Part shown: positions 26,658-37,745 of the stretch, in pieces | How the letters are laid out: the number at the start of each line of letters is the position of its first letter | Numbering within the stretch: the stretch's first letter is position 1 | Origin: VAZQ01 sp963712565 | Lineage (GTDB): Bacteria > Pseudomonadota > Alphaproteobacteria > Rhizobiales > Xanthobacteraceae | Length of the DNA: 64,000 nucleotides | Direction of reading: 5' to 3' | NCBI GenBank assembly: GCA_963712565.1 | Contig: CAVQIP010000022.1 | Coordinates: 5,830 to 69,829, forward strand | Notes under the pieces: generated by a model | Told to the model about the DNA's origin: nothing | Databases searched by the model: none | The model's input: only the letters and a program-made list of their open reading frames with translations | Translations under genes and position numbers: made by a program

Positions 26658-27614
26658 TCACCATGCCTTGACGACCTTTGTCCTGGTCGCTGCCGTTTTC
26701 GCTTCGGCCACGGCAGTCCTGACCCGGTCCGCGCGCAACGCGATCGCGGTCTTGTGCCATCCGCCGCGCGGCTGGATATGCGCCGGATCAGCGCCGGGCA
26801 TCGGCCGATACAGTCCATATTTCGCGCCATGGCGGTCGATCCATCGCCAGACCGCGCCATCGCTGTGGCCGTCGTCACTGGTGACGTCGACGGCCTGGCC
26901 ATGGCCGTAGCCGCCGGTACGCGCCTTGCCGCCGTGCAGCGAATTGCTGGCGCCGGCCTTGAAGCCCGACGCCAGCCTTTGCCGGTAGTCGTCGCGAAAC
27001 GCGCTGAGCATCGACCATCGGATGCCGTCCGCATCCATCGCGCGTCCGGCATGATAGAGCTGCTCGCGGAAGTCGGGATCCATGCCGCCGATCACGTAGG
27101 CCGCCATCGTGATGCCGGAGCGCTTGGCGGCGGCAGGGTCCTTCCAGGTGAAGTCGCCGGTCGAATCCCGTTTGACCGGGGCGCGCTGGTAGACCTCCCA
27201 GAGATACTGGTCGACTTCCTCCATGACGCCCACGGCCCGCTTCACCGGCGGAGCCGTCTCGACGCCGTCGCCGGTGGATTGCGGCTGCGCGCCCTCCAGA
27301 GCCGCGAACGCCGGCGAACCCTCATGCGGGGGCAGCGCGACGAAATCCCAAATCGTCGCTTCCGGTTCGGGGATCGTCGGCACCGGCTCGAGCAGAGCCT
27401 GTGCCTCGATCACGGCCGCCGTCGGTATCATCGAGGCAACCCGAAACGATGATCGGTGAATGACCCAGTCGCCGTCCTTCGGCGACGGAAACGGGTTGGA
27501 CAGCGCGAGCGGGATTGCCACGAAGAACACCAGCACGCCGCACAACACCCCGGCCACCAGGATGGCGGCGCGAGAAATCCGGTCAGCCGCAACCGCGGCG
27601 AAAGGTGCTCGCAT
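26658..27614 (-). CDS. membrane-anchored M15-like peptidase domain protein
   Basis: A 318-residue protein. The start at 27614 (MRAPFAAVAADRISRAAILV) puts a single transmembrane helix at about 13-37; the rest should be periplasmic. A Pro/Glu-rich linker of about 90 residues leads to a C-terminal domain (about 150-300). Its SLHGGKARTGGYGHGQAVDV followed by DPAHIQPRGGWH resembles the zinc-binding layout of M15 D-Ala-D-Ala carboxypeptidases, with a His-x-x-x-x-Asp pair (GHGQAVD) and a later His. A role in peptidoglycan trimming is inferred. It is convergent with the flavin monooxygenase; no cell-wall genes are adjacent. Confidence 0.7.
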   Translation of the reverse strand: MRAPFAAVAADRISRAAILVAGVLCGVLVFFVAIPLALSNPFPSPKDGDWVIHRSSFRVASMIPTAAVIEAQALLEPVPTIPEPEATIWDFVALPPHEGSPAFAALEGAQPQSTGDGVETAPPVKRAVGVMEEVDQYLWEVYQRAPVKRDSTGDFTWKDPAAAKRSGITMAAYVIGGMDPDFREQLYHAGRAMDADGIRWSMLSAFRDDYRQRLASGFKAGASNSLHGGKARTGGYGHGQAVDVTSDDGHSDGAVWRWIDRHGAKYGLYRPMPGADPAHIQPRGGWHKTAIALRADRVRTAVAEAKTAATRTKVVKAW

Positions 27615-28085
27615 TTCCAACCCTACGCTGACTATCGGACGACGATTGTCCCGACGCCGCGGATGGGTTTCACGGAAGCGGCCCGGTCCCCCCAAGCGCG
27701 GCGGCGCAGGGTCCTTCAGCAAGATTATTTTGGAGTTAACTGGCCACCCCGCCGTGAGCCGTGTCGCTCGTTCAAACCGACACGGCCCGGGCCGACCAGC
27801 GGCTCGCTCGAACGCGCGATCTGCTGTCTATCTGCCGTGACGCTCAAACCACTTCGGCCCGGGGCCGCGCATATAATGCAGCTCCGGTCGATAGCGGCGA
27901 TGGATCAAAGCGGCGGTGATGGCTCGGAAAACGGCCAAGAGATACATCCCCGACTCCCCACGCTATACCCCATTGACCATTTATTGACGGTAACTTTCGA
28001 CCAACAAAAGGAGCTTGTGGGGCGATAGTGTGGAATGAGGCTGGCCGGAATGAGACACCCGCCCCTGCCGGGCGCCGGTATGAAG
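27615..28085. other. intergenic stretch, no gene recognised
   Basis: About 470 bases between two minus-strand genes. There is no protein-like frame. An AT-richer patch (27720-27740, with ATTATTTTGGAGTTAAC) may belong to the promoter of the peptidase-like gene. No repeat is recognised. Confidence 0.4.
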
Positions 28086-28481
28086 TCACACCGCGGCGAT
28101 CGCTTCGATCTCCAGCAGGAAGTTGGGATTAGCGAGCCCGCGCAGGATGCAAAGCGTGCTGGCCGGCGGATGACCGGCGAAATGGGTCTGCAAGATGCCG
28201 CGCGCTTTCGGCACGTCGTGCGGATTGCAGAGATAGATCGTGATCTTGGTGACGTCGGAGATCTTGGCGCCGCCGGCGGCGAGCGCCTTGGTGAGGTTCG
28301 CCATCACCATCTTGGCCTGAGCGTCGAAGTCATCAGGCGGCAGCACCTTGCCGTCGACGTCGGCGGCGACCTGGCCGGCGCAGAACACGAGCTTCTGCGC
28401 GCCTTCGGCCGTCACCACATGCGAATAATTCGAGAACGGCTTGGAGATGCCTTCGGGATTGGTCCTGCTGATCTTCGCCAT
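28086..28481 (-). CDS. RidA/YjgF-family protein
   Basis: A 131-residue cytoplasmic protein of the Rid superfamily; classical RidA hydrolyses reactive enamine/imine intermediates. The start at 28481 is set by GGGAGCG upstream. Conserved features are YSHVVTAEGAQKLVFCAGQV, the AQAKMVMANLTKALAAGGAK helix and the C-terminal RGLANPNFLLEIEAIA. Arg114 and Glu125/Glu127 lie where active RidA proteins carry their key arginine and glutamate, but the spacing differs from strict RidA, so an Rid subfamily (Rid4-7-like) is more likely. Divergent from the phosphoesterase at 28602. Confidence 0.85.
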   Translation of the reverse strand: MAKISRTNPEGISKPFSNYSHVVTAEGAQKLVFCAGQVAADVDGKVLPPDDFDAQAKMVMANLTKALAAGGAKISDVTKITIYLCNPHDVPKARGILQTHFAGHPPASTLCILRGLANPNFLLEIEAIAAV

Positions 28482-28601
28482 CGTTTCGCTCCCTGTTGTC
28501 TCGCTCGTCGAGCCCTTCACAAGCCGTGTGCAATCGATGCAATTTGCATGGTGCGTCCGCGCGGTGCGCTGCCGCAGCGGATGTCAGATAGGAGTGCCGA
28601 A

Positions 28602-30059
28602 ATGCGCAACGTCAAGACCTGCGTCCTGGGCCTCGGGCTGCTGGCCTTCGCGGCCGCCTCGCTGGCGCCGGAGCGCAGGACGCAGGCGGCCGAACTCCAA
28701 GACATCAGCCACATCATCATCCTCTATCTGGAGAACCACAGCTTCGACAATCTGCTTGGTCAATACCCGGGCGCCGATGGCTTGGCCAAGGCGCGATCGA
28801 CCGTGCAGCGGGATCGCGACGGCGCGCCTTATCGCGTGCTGCCCCCGCCGGCGGGCCCGTTCGACGTCGAGGGCAACCCGCCGGCCGTGCGCGACATCGC
28901 GATCGGCGAGCTGCCGAACGCCCCGTTCGCGATCGACGGCGTGAACCCGGCCGCCACCATAGACGTGGTGACCCGCGGTCTGACCCACCTGTTCTACACC
29001 AACCGCGCGCAGATCCATGGCGGCGCCAACGATCGCTTCGCCCTGCTGTCGGACGCGCGCGGGTTCAGCATGGGCTACTACAGCGCCGCGGCGATGGAGC
29101 AGACGAACCTGTGGAAGGCGGCCCGCGCCGGCGTTCTGTTCGACAATTTCTTCCAGGGCGCGTTCGGCGGCTCGTTCCTCAACCATATCTGGCTGGTCTG
29201 CGCCTGCCCGCCGCTGTGGCTGCATCCGCCGGCGAACCAGCGCTCCGTGCTCGACGCGCAAGGCATTCCGATCGACGAGCGGCGCGTCACCACGGCGCAG
29301 GACGGCGACTATGCCGTCAATACCACGTTCTCGGTGTTTCTCAACGATGGACGCCAGGGCGCCGATCTGCTGCCGGCGCAAACCGCGGTCACCATCGGCG
29401 ACCGCCTGACCGAGCGCGGCATCGATTGGGCCTGGTACTCCGAAGGCTGGGACCTCGCCATCGACCTGGACCGCACGCCCGCGCAAAACGCGCGCTTCGA
29501 GGCGATGCGCTTTGCCTACCACCATCAGCCTTTCGCCTATTTCCAGCGCTTCGATCCGTCGATCGCCGGCGGCCGCGCCGAGCGGCGCAAGCACCTGCGC
29601 GACGGCCGTGACCTCGAGCTGGACATCCGCTCGGGCCAGCTGCCGCCGGTGGTGTTCTACAAGCCGGCCGACATCGACAGCGAGCATCCCGGACTGGGCA
29701 GCGTCGCGGCCGGAGACGCGGTGATCGGCCGGGTGATGGACATGCTCGCCCGCAGCCCGATGCGCGACTCCTATGCGCTGATCATCACCTATGACGAGTT
29801 CGGCGGCTTCTTCGACCACGTCGCGCCGCCGGCCGGCGCCGCGGCGGGAGATCGCGCCGACTTCTTCGGTCCCGGCACCCGGGTGCCCGCAATCCTGGTA
29901 TCGCCCTATGCCAAGCGCGGCACCATCGATTCGACCGAGCTCGAGACCACCTCCATTCTCAAGCTCATCGCCGAGCGGTTTCAGCTCGACCCGCTGCCGA
30001 GCGCGCGGTTTCGCGCGGTGAAGAGCCTCATCGGCGCGTTCGACTTCACCGCGAAATGA
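28602..30059 (+). CDS. secreted phosphoesterase (acid phosphatase / phospholipase C superfamily)
   Basis: A 485-residue periplasmic enzyme of the PF04185 phosphoesterase family (alkaline-phosphatase fold). The start at 28602 follows GGAG with good spacing. The signal peptide is about 1-30 (AQAA before ELQD). ENHSFDN (44-50) is the classic family motif near the nucleophile region, and the second metal-site motif YDEFGGFFDHVAPP and SPYAKRG are both present. Members cleave phosphate monoesters or phospholipids (AcpA, PlcC). No PHO-box-like sequence was recognised upstream. Single gene, divergent from ridA. Confidence 0.88.
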   Translation: MRNVKTCVLGLGLLAFAAASLAPERRTQAAELQDISHIIILYLENHSFDNLLGQYPGADGLAKARSTVQRDRDGAPYRVLPPPAGPFDVEGNPPAVRDIAIGELPNAPFAIDGVNPAATIDVVTRGLTHLFYTNRAQIHGGANDRFALLSDARGFSMGYYSAAAMEQTNLWKAARAGVLFDNFFQGAFGGSFLNHIWLVCACPPLWLHPPANQRSVLDAQGIPIDERRVTTAQDGDYAVNTTFSVFLNDGRQGADLLPAQTAVTIGDRLTERGIDWAWYSEGWDLAIDLDRTPAQNARFEAMRFAYHHQPFAYFQRFDPSIAGGRAERRKHLRDGRDLELDIRSGQLPPVVFYKPADIDSEHPGLGSVAAGDAVIGRVMDMLARSPMRDSYALIITYDEFGGFFDHVAPPAGAAAGDRADFFGPGTRVPAILVSPYAKRGTIDSTELETTSILKLIAERFQLDPLPSARFRAVKSLIGAFDFTAK

Positions 30060-30175
30060 TCGTCGTTGTCATGCGACCGCATCCCGGCCGGCAACGGCCC
30101 ACCACCTCATTGTGCGGCGTCGGCAAACTACGATAGTCTGACTTGGCATCGGGCTGGCTGCGCGGGGCTTTCGGC

Positions 30176-30975
30176 ATGATCAAGACACTCGCGCCGCTGG
30201 CCGTTCTATTATCCACCCCATAGGCGCCATGGCAGACAACGTTCCACCCAATGTCGCAACCGAGCTTGCGCCCAGCGGCAAGCTGCGCGCGGCGATCAAC
30301 TTCGGCAATTCCGTGCTGGCGCAAAGGGACTCCGCAGGCGGTGAGCCGCGCGGCGTCTCGGCCGAGCTCGCGCGCGAACTGGCCAGGCGCCTGCGCGTCC
30401 CGATCGAATACGTGGCCTTCGACGCCGCCGGCAAGGTATTCGACGCGGTCAAGACCGATGCATGGGACGTGGCCTTTTTGGCCATCGATCCGGTGCGTGC
30501 CGCCGGCATCGAATTCACCGGGCCCTATGTGGTGATCGAAGGCGCCTACGTCGTGCCGGTGAGTTCACCGCTGCAGACGATCGAGGACGTCGACCGCGAC
30601 GGCGTGCGCGTCGCCGTCGCTCGCGGGAGCGCCTACGACCTCTACCTTACGCGCGCGCTCAAGCACGCCCAGCTGGTGCGCGAGTTGAGCGGACCGCAGG
30701 CGCTCGACATGTTCCGCAAGGACCGGCTCGAAGCCGCAGCGGGCGTGAAGCAGCCGATCGTCGCATTCGCCAAGGAGCATGCGGACATGCGCGTGATCCC
30801 GGGCCGCTTCATGGTGATCGAGCAGGCCATGGGCACCCCCAAGGGGCGCGAGGCGGGCGTGCGGTACTTGCGTGCGTTCATCGAGGAGATGAAAGCCTCC
30901 GGCTTCGTGGCCCAGGCGCTCGCCGCCAGCGGCCAAGGCGACGCGGCCGTCGCGCCGCCGTCGCCGCTCAAGTAG
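30176..30975 (+). CDS. amino-acid-type ABC substrate-binding protein (frameshift in leader)
   Basis: Periplasmic receptor of the bacterial extracellular solute-binding family 3. An intact frame of 248 residues begins at 30229 (MADNVPPNVATELAPSGKLR) but lacks a signal peptide. Just upstream, an ATG at 30176 reads MIKTLAPLAVLLSTP and then a stop. Adding one C to the C4 run at 30216-30219 fuses them, giving a leader ending PIGAMA before DNVPP, a standard signal-peptidase site, and a 266-residue protein. The binding fold is complete, with GPYVVIEGAYVVP and VAVARGSAYDLYLTRALKHA. It is an orphan, with no permease or ATPase adjacent. Confidence 0.82.
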
Positions 30976-31210
30976 TCGGCGCATCCGCTTGCTCTGATTC
31001 CGTACCGGACCGGCCGCGGCCGCGCCCGGGAACTTCACGCGGCGAGCTGATTGCGCGCAGCGTAAACCCGTCGTCGAGCCCGAAAAACCTTGCGCCGGAT
31101 TCCACTTTCGATTATCCTAATTGTTTTTTCGCAGCTCAACGGTTGGGCTGGGATTGCGGCTTGGTGGCGTCACATCGGCGTAAATCGGGTGGCGTAAGTA
31201 GAGGTGTGTA

Positions 31211-32451
<1,241 letters not shown>

Positions 32452-32452
<1 letters not shown>

Positions 32453-33721
32453 TGCCGGCCGGCGGGCGAACTCCTTCACGGCGATCGGCTCGCAGCGAAC
32501 CCCTCTCGGACCTTGGCAAACTCCGCACCGCCGCCGCGGTGCGCGAGCGCTGCGCCCTGGTCCATCGCTGGGTCGCCGCGAACCGCTCTCCGCATTTCAC
32601 GCTCGACCAAGGCCGTCTCGAGACCGTTGCCGCCTACGTCGCCGACGTCACGCGCGACGCCTACCCCGGCCTGAAGATTCCCTATCACAGCCGCTGGCGC
32701 CATTTTTCCGTGGGCGGCACCGACCGCTGGAACGCGCTCGCGGCGCGCATCGACGCGGATGCCATCGAGCGCGCGCGCACGGCCGTCGACCTGGTCACGG
32801 TGAGCGTCCTGCTCGATGCCGGGGCGGGCGATGCGTGGCGCTACCGCGAACCGGAGACCGGCCTCTCCTTGGCGCGATCCGAGGGACTCGCCATTGCCAG
32901 TCTCGACATGTTTCGCGCCGGCGCTTTCTCCAGCGACACGCGCCGCCCATGGCGCGTCGACGAGGTCGCGCTCGCGACGATCGACGCCGCGACGCTCGCA
33001 CGGCACTTTCAGGTCGATGCCGACAATCCCCTGATCGGGGTGGAGCAGCGCAGCGCGCTGCTGCGCCGTCTCGGCACCGCGCTCGACCGATCGCCCCGAC
33101 CTGTTCGGACGCGCCCCCGCGCGTCCCGGCCATCTGGTGGATTATTTTCTGCGCGTCGCCGGCGACCGCCGCATCCCGGCGTCGACCCTGCTTGCGACCG
33201 TGCTCGCGGGTCTGTCCTCGATCTGGCCGTCCGGGCTCAGGCTGCACGGAGCCCTCCTCGGCGATGCGGGCCGTCATCCCGCCGTGCGCACCGGCGATGC
33301 CACCGACGGCATCGTGCCGTTCCACAAGCTCTCGCAATGGCTGAGCTATTCGCTGCTCGAGCCGCTCGCGGCGGCCGGGCTCGCCGTCGACGGGATCGGC
33401 GCGCTCACCGCGCTCGCCGAATATCGCAACGGCGGCCTGCTGGTCGATCTCGGCGTGATTTGCCCGCGCGCGGCGATCGATCCGCAGGTTCGCCACGAGA
33501 TTTCCTCGCAGCTCGTCGTCGAATGGCGCGCGCTCACCGTGGCGCTGATGGATCCGCTGCTCGGCCTGGTGCGCGCCAAGCTGGGATTGGACCAGGCCTT
33601 CACCATGCCGCACCTGCTGCAGGGCGGGACCTGGAGCGCGGGACGAAAGATCGCACTCGCGTTGCGCCCGCCGGACGGGCCGCCGCCAATCGCGGTCGCA
33701 GCCGACGGCACGGTGTTCTGA
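32452..33721 (+). CDS. DUF1688 protein, URC4-like (one frameshift)
   Basis: Uracil-catabolism protein of the DUF1688/URC4 family, the usual partner of URC1. Its reaction is not firmly established. The N-terminal part (from MPAGGRTPSRRSARSEPLSD, with the family segment HFTLDQGRLETVAAYVADVT) is in one frame to about 33088. The remainder (DLFGRAPARPGHLVDYFLRV onward) is in the next. Removing one base near 33086-33090 gives a 422-residue protein of normal family length ending ADGTVF. GGTWSAGRKIA near the C-terminus is a family hallmark. It is translationally coupled to URC1. A URC6-type uracil phosphoribosyltransferase is not in this window. Confidence 0.85.
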
Positions 33722-33797
33722 AGTTGTCGCGCGTCCGCATCGCGCATCAGAGGCGGTGCAGCGCCTCGCTCGGCACTTGGCAACAATTGGAAACCGT

Positions 33798-34529
33798 TCA
33801 ACCGCCGAAACGGAAGTTGAGACCGGCGCGCACGACGCTCTTGGTCGCCGTGATATCGACGAATGCCGGGCCCAGCCCGGCGACCTGCGGCGTCAAGCCA
33901 ATCTGGCTGGTGCCGAAATCGTAGTAGTTGTATTCGACGAAGCCGGACAGGAAGTTGGTGAAGGCATATTCACCGCCGACACCGAGGGTCCATCCCGACC
34001 GCGTCGGACGCGCGGTGTAAGCGGTCCCCAGTATGATCGTTGTGGCCCAATAATCGTCGCGCTCCCAGGCGCCGCCGCCCTTGAGGTAGCCGAGCACGCG
34101 ATCCCAGGCGTAGCCGATGCGACCGGTGACAGTCGCCAGCGACTTGACCTTGCTGTGGTAGGCGACGCCGATCTCGCGCGCGCTGTCATGGCTGCCCTCG
34201 GCATCCGCCCAGGCATAGTCGCCCTGGATGCCGATCACGAAGCCGCCGGCAAATTGATAGTCACAGCCGGCCTGCGCGCCGCCGAGCCAGCCATCGGCGT
34301 CATGTCCGCCGAGCGACTGGCCGTAAAATGCACCGCCGGGCGTTCGAACGATCCAGTCCTTCTGCTTCGCCCACAGACCGCCCCCGTGGCCGCCGACGTA
34401 GCAGCCGGTCCAGCGCCAAGCCGGAACGACTGGCGGCGGCGCCTGCAACGCCGGCGTCCTCAGGTCGGCCGACATCGCCGGGCTTGCCAGAACAATCAAC
34501 GCAGCAGTTGCGAGCAGGAATTTCCGCAT
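33798..34529 (-). CDS. Omp25/Omp31-type outer-membrane porin
   Basis: A 243-residue outer-membrane beta-barrel of the small porin family common in Rhizobiales. Signal peptide 1-21 (ASPAMSA before DLRTP), then a Pro-rich stretch and the first strand WRWTGCYVGGHGGGLWAKQK, the standard opening of this family (normally WTGFYVG). Strands follow with Gly/aromatic alternation (GGFVIGIQGDYAWADAEGS, VTGRIGYAWDRVLGYLKGGG) and the chain ends LNFRFGG, close to the usual terminal aromatic. The terminal residue is Gly rather than Phe, slightly unusual. Single gene, convergent with URC4. Confidence 0.9.
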   Translation of the reverse strand: MRKFLLATAALIVLASPAMSADLRTPALQAPPPVVPAWRWTGCYVGGHGGGLWAKQKDWIVRTPGGAFYGQSLGGHDADGWLGGAQAGCDYQFAGGFVIGIQGDYAWADAEGSHDSAREIGVAYHSKVKSLATVTGRIGYAWDRVLGYLKGGGAWERDDYWATTIILGTAYTARPTRSGWTLGVGGEYAFTNFLSGFVEYNYYDFGTSQIGLTPQVAGLGPAFVDITATKSVVRAGLNFRFGG

Positions 34530-35055
34530 GAACCGCGCCCCCCGGGCAGTATCCTCCGAACCTGCGTGGAGCGCTGTAGCCGTCGGGACACGGCGCGCAA
34601 AAAAAGACTGTCCAATTCATGCGGCCCCCCAGGACGGCCAGGGTGCTCGGCCTCACCGTGCCGCCGACGCTGCTCGCGCGCGCCGACATATGTTCGAAGG
34701 GCAATGAGGCGCTGTGGAAGGCATACACTCTTAACGCGCAGATCGGGAGCTCCGCTTTCGGGGGCAAACCGGAGAACATTTGCTCATTCGGCGCCTTTCC
34801 GTTTTTGACCCGAACCGGACCTCAAGCGGCGATTAGCGGCTGCAAATTTTGTCGTCTGGCCCCATTCAAACACGCCCACATCGCTGGGCCGGCATATGGT
34901 ACGCTTGTATTCGCGGAGTGCAGTCGGATCACCGAGGTCTGGTCGGAGGTTGATGCCGCTGGCCGAGGGCAGCAGCTCACCCGGCGCGCCGCCGGCGCTC
35001 CCACCGCGATAGGCATCCTTGACCGCTAGGCTAGTCTGCCAGAAGCGATCCCGCG
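34530..35055. other. intergenic stretch with degenerate dispersed repeat
   Basis: About 525 bases between the porin gene and the sensor kinase. No gene is seen. Around 34747-34780 the minus strand reads SGLPPKAELPI, a decayed form of the PPKADI-type repeat dispersed in Hyphomicrobiales. The first 100 bases probably hold the porin promoter. Confidence 0.4.
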
Positions 35056-36285
35056 ATGGGCCAACACAACGATCGATCCGACAATCCGAAGCCGGTGATA
35101 GAACCCGGCAGGGACGGGGCGGAACACGTCGAGCTCACGACACGCGCATTGCATCTACGGATTCGCCAACAGGAAATTCTCGCGGAATTGGGCGTCCTGG
35201 CACTACAGCAAACGCCTTTCCTCGAGCTACTGAATCAGACTGCGCGCCTTACCGCCGAAGGGATGGAGGCAGAATTTTGCAAGGTCTTAGAGTACGTGCC
35301 GGCGCAAAATCGGCTTGTAGTTCGCGCGGGGGTCGGCTGGCATGAGGGCATTGTCGGCGTGGCGACCGTCGGCGCCGATCTCGAATCCCCTTCCGGGTTC
35401 GCCTTGCACACCGGCAAACCAGTAATCAGCAATCACCTTGAGAATGAGCAACGGTTTAGAACACCAGAGCTGCTCGTCGAACACGGCATTCGCCGCGCCA
35501 TGAATGTCATCCTTCAAGGACATGGCTCCCCGTACGGTGTGCTGGAGGTCGACAGCCGATCCGAGGGGGAGTTCACCGAGCACGATATCGCGTTCCTGCA
35601 AGGGGCGGCAAACATCCTGGGCATGGCGATCGAGCGGCAACGGTATGAGCGCCAGCTCAAGACAGCTCTGGATCGCCACCAATTCCTGCTCAAAGAAATC
35701 AGCCATCGGGTCAAGAACAGTCTGCAGATCGTATCCGGGATGCTGCATCTGCAGGCAAATGCCGTCGATGATGACGCTCTTAGAGCGCATCTGGCGGAAG
35801 CATCGGGTCGTATCTCCGCCATCGGGCGCGCCTACGAGCGGCTGTCCTATGACCCGGACGTTGAGAACATCAATCTTGGCCCGTATCTGCAAGAGGTGTG
35901 CGCGGACGCCATTAGCGCGCCCTCCCACTGCAAGCTCGATTTCGACGCCGAGCAGGGAATTCACTTCGACGCCGATCGAGCAATTTCGTTGGCCTTGATC
36001 ATCAACGAACTCGTCACCAATGCAGCCAAATACGCTTTTCCGGATCGCTCTGATGGACGCATTTGGGTACGCTTGGCCCGACAGGACGAAAATACCGCTC
36101 GCATATCTGTGCGCGACGACGGCGTTGGGCTGCCGACCGGCTTTGATCTCAGCAAGAGCGGAGGATTGGGAATGCGGATCGTCGCGGGACTTTCAAAACA
36201 ATTGGGGGCTGTCATCAGGCATCGTGGGGATGTCGAGGGGACTGAGTTCGTATTGATGGTCCCGCTTCAACGTTTGACCGAATAA
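35056..36285 (+). CDS. GAF-domain sensor histidine kinase (HisKA_2)
   Basis: A 409-residue soluble sensor kinase. Residues 45-195 form a GAF domain (LALQQTPFLELLNQTARLTA onward). A short coiled linker leads to HisKA_2 with the phospho-acceptor His217 in LLKEISHRVKNSLQIVSGML. The ATPase domain has N-box NELVTNAAKYAF, G1 DDGVGLP (355-361) and G2 GGLGMRI (369-375). This family typically signals in light, redox or general-stress pathways, often through a separate single-domain receiver, none of which is adjacent. There is no transmembrane segment, so it senses a cytoplasmic cue. Base composition is lower in GC than its surroundings, hinting at transfer or a different gene history. Confidence 0.92.
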   Translation: MGQHNDRSDNPKPVIEPGRDGAEHVELTTRALHLRIRQQEILAELGVLALQQTPFLELLNQTARLTAEGMEAEFCKVLEYVPAQNRLVVRAGVGWHEGIVGVATVGADLESPSGFALHTGKPVISNHLENEQRFRTPELLVEHGIRRAMNVILQGHGSPYGVLEVDSRSEGEFTEHDIAFLQGAANILGMAIERQRYERQLKTALDRHQFLLKEISHRVKNSLQIVSGMLHLQANAVDDDALRAHLAEASGRISAIGRAYERLSYDPDVENINLGPYLQEVCADAISAPSHCKLDFDAEQGIHFDADRAISLALIINELVTNAAKYAFPDRSDGRIWVRLARQDENTARISVRDDGVGLPTGFDLSKSGGLGMRIVAGLSKQLGAVIRHRGDVEGTEFVLMVPLQRLTE

Positions 36286-36339
36286 AGACGCCATTTGCTG
36301 CGGTGCATGAGTCCGGTATTGGCACCTTTGAGACGTCCA

Positions 36340-36385
36340 CCGATGTCCGCTCTACGGCCGCTTTCGGGGGCGAAGCGGACATCGG
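36340..36385. repeat. dispersed inverted repeat (PPKADI-type)
   Basis: Twelve-base perfect arms CCGATGTCCGCT (36340-36351) and AGCGGACATCGG (36374-36385). The minus strand through it reads SASPPKAAVERTSVDV, a decayed match to the MSALPPKADI-like frame often misannotated as a gene in Bradyrhizobium genomes. A weaker copy lies near 34747. Confidence 0.6.
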
Positions 36386-36441
36386 CCGGTGATTGCCAGA
36401 CAACCGAGATTTACGCCCCAATCGGATATCAGGAAACTTGG

Positions 36442-36921
36442 TTATGACTTTGTCGCGGCAGAGTTCCGCGCGGCAGGCATTTCAACGACGACGGAATCAA
36501 ATTCCGTTTGCATCGAGGTGCCGATGATTGGCTGATCCGGCATGCTTTCCAACGGCCCATACCAGGGTCGTCTCTCCGTAATTCCACCCTCGAGCGCTTG
36601 CGCAATCAGTCTTCCGATTTCCTCGCCTTGCAGCGGCACGAGCTTCTTGTCGGGATCGTACCGGTACAGTTGGGGACAGAAATACAGGGCGTGGATGCGC
36701 GGATCATATCCTTCCAGGACGAGGAAGTGCTCGGCACTCAGCAAAATGTTGTATTTCTTCACGATCTTCCGGTCCTGCGTGCAGCGGGCAACACGCAGCC
36801 GTTCCGGCGACGGACCGACGATGGTGCCGGCCTCCAACAGAATTACCCAGTCCTTCTTGTTGGCGTTGTCCGGATGGACCGGGATCAGGTGACTTGGCAC
36901 TTTTCTACGGAAGATACCCAT
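36442..36921 (-). CDS. conserved-looking protein of unknown function
   Basis: A 159-residue soluble protein with no signal peptide or membrane segment. MGIFRRKVPSHLIPVHPDNA opens a mixed alpha/beta chain with a regular pattern of charged and hydrophobic residues (IVKKYNILLSAEHFLVLEGY, IHALYFCPQLYRYDPDKKLV). No domain is recognised. No obvious ribosome site precedes the ATG. It is divergent from hcp at 37216, with about 290 bases between, so the two may share regulation. Confidence 0.6.
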   Translation of the reverse strand: MGIFRRKVPSHLIPVHPDNANKKDWVILLEAGTIVGPSPERLRVARCTQDRKIVKKYNILLSAEHFLVLEGYDPRIHALYFCPQLYRYDPDKKLVPLQGEEIGRLIAQALEGGITERRPWYGPLESMPDQPIIGTSMQTEFDSVVVEMPAARNSAATKS

Positions 36922-37215
36922 TGCGGTCCCGGGTCGATGTCGCGCGATCGAGCGATGAGAGTAGCAAGCTCGACCGCGAGGTCAACGTTTCATCCCTGCT
37001 GCAACAACATCGCTGCAGTCTTATCGGAAGTCAGATCCCGAAATTTCCGCGACCATGCTCGCCCTCGCCGATGAGGTAATCGAGTGAGGTAGCAACGCTG
37101 AGGCCCGCTGTCGTCAACCGTTGACTCCCGAAAGATGGCAGTTTCTACTCCATTCCTCGGTTGCGTCCGTGATGCGTCGGCCTTCGGTCGGGCGACGAAT
37201 TGTTCAGGTGCACCC

Positions 37216-37698
37216 ATGGCAGCAGACATCTTTGCCAAGATCGGGGACATCAAGGGCGAATCCCAAGACGACAAGCACAAAGGCGAAGTCGAGGTGCTAT
37301 CGTACTCTTGGGGCGTCACGCACCGCCCGAGCCCTGCGGGGGGCGGCAGTGGCGGCGGCACCGACAGGCCGACCTTCCAGGACCTCGTCATCGTTCACAA
37401 GATCGACAAGGCGTCTCCGCAGCTGCTGCGCGCGTGCGCGGTCGGTGAGCACCTCAAGGAAGCCACCATCACTTTCCGCAAGGCGGGCAAAGGGCAGCAG
37501 GAGTTCCTCATCATCAAGATGAACGACGTCATCATCACCGGCGTGACGCACGGCGCCTCCGGCGGCGACGACGGGGCGGAGACCGTGAGTCTCGAGTTTG
37601 CCAAGGTCGACTGGCAGTTCAAGGCGCAGAAGCAGGACGGGACCCTCGAACCCGCGATTCATTTCAAGTTCGACATCAAAACCAACAAGGAAGGCTAG
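37216..37698 (+). CDS. hcp: Hcp-family type VI secretion protein (orphan)
   Basis: A 160-residue Hcp. The start MAADIFAKIGDIKGESQDDK at 37216 matches the family start; an in-frame ATG 81 bases earlier would add a nonsense leader. Family features are EVEVLSYSWGV, FQDLVIVHKIDKASPQLLRA, IIKMNDVIITGVTHGASGGD and the C-terminal FKFDIKTNKEG. Hcp forms the hexameric tube of the T6SS and carries cargo in its lumen. No other T6SS gene (VgrG, VipA/B, ClpV, TssM) is in the window, so this is an orphan copy that would depend on a main cluster elsewhere. The TPR-methyltransferase gene begins 47 bases downstream. Confidence 0.9.
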   Translation: MAADIFAKIGDIKGESQDDKHKGEVEVLSYSWGVTHRPSPAGGGSGGGTDRPTFQDLVIVHKIDKASPQLLRACAVGEHLKEATITFRKAGKGQQEFLIIKMNDVIITGVTHGASGGDDGAETVSLEFAKVDWQFKAQKQDGTLEPAIHFKFDIKTNKEG

Positions 37699-37745
37699 CA
37701 CCGCGTTCGACCGGGGACGGGGCGGAGGACCTTGCCGGGCCGCTC

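Noticed and set aside
36215..36421. Small minus-strand gene encoding SASPPKAAVERTSVDV
   Set aside because: This is the translation of a dispersed inverted repeat, a frequent false gene in this bacterial group.
37216..37698. A type VI secretion locus
   Set aside because: Only hcp is present; no sheath, baseplate, membrane or ClpV gene lies on either side.
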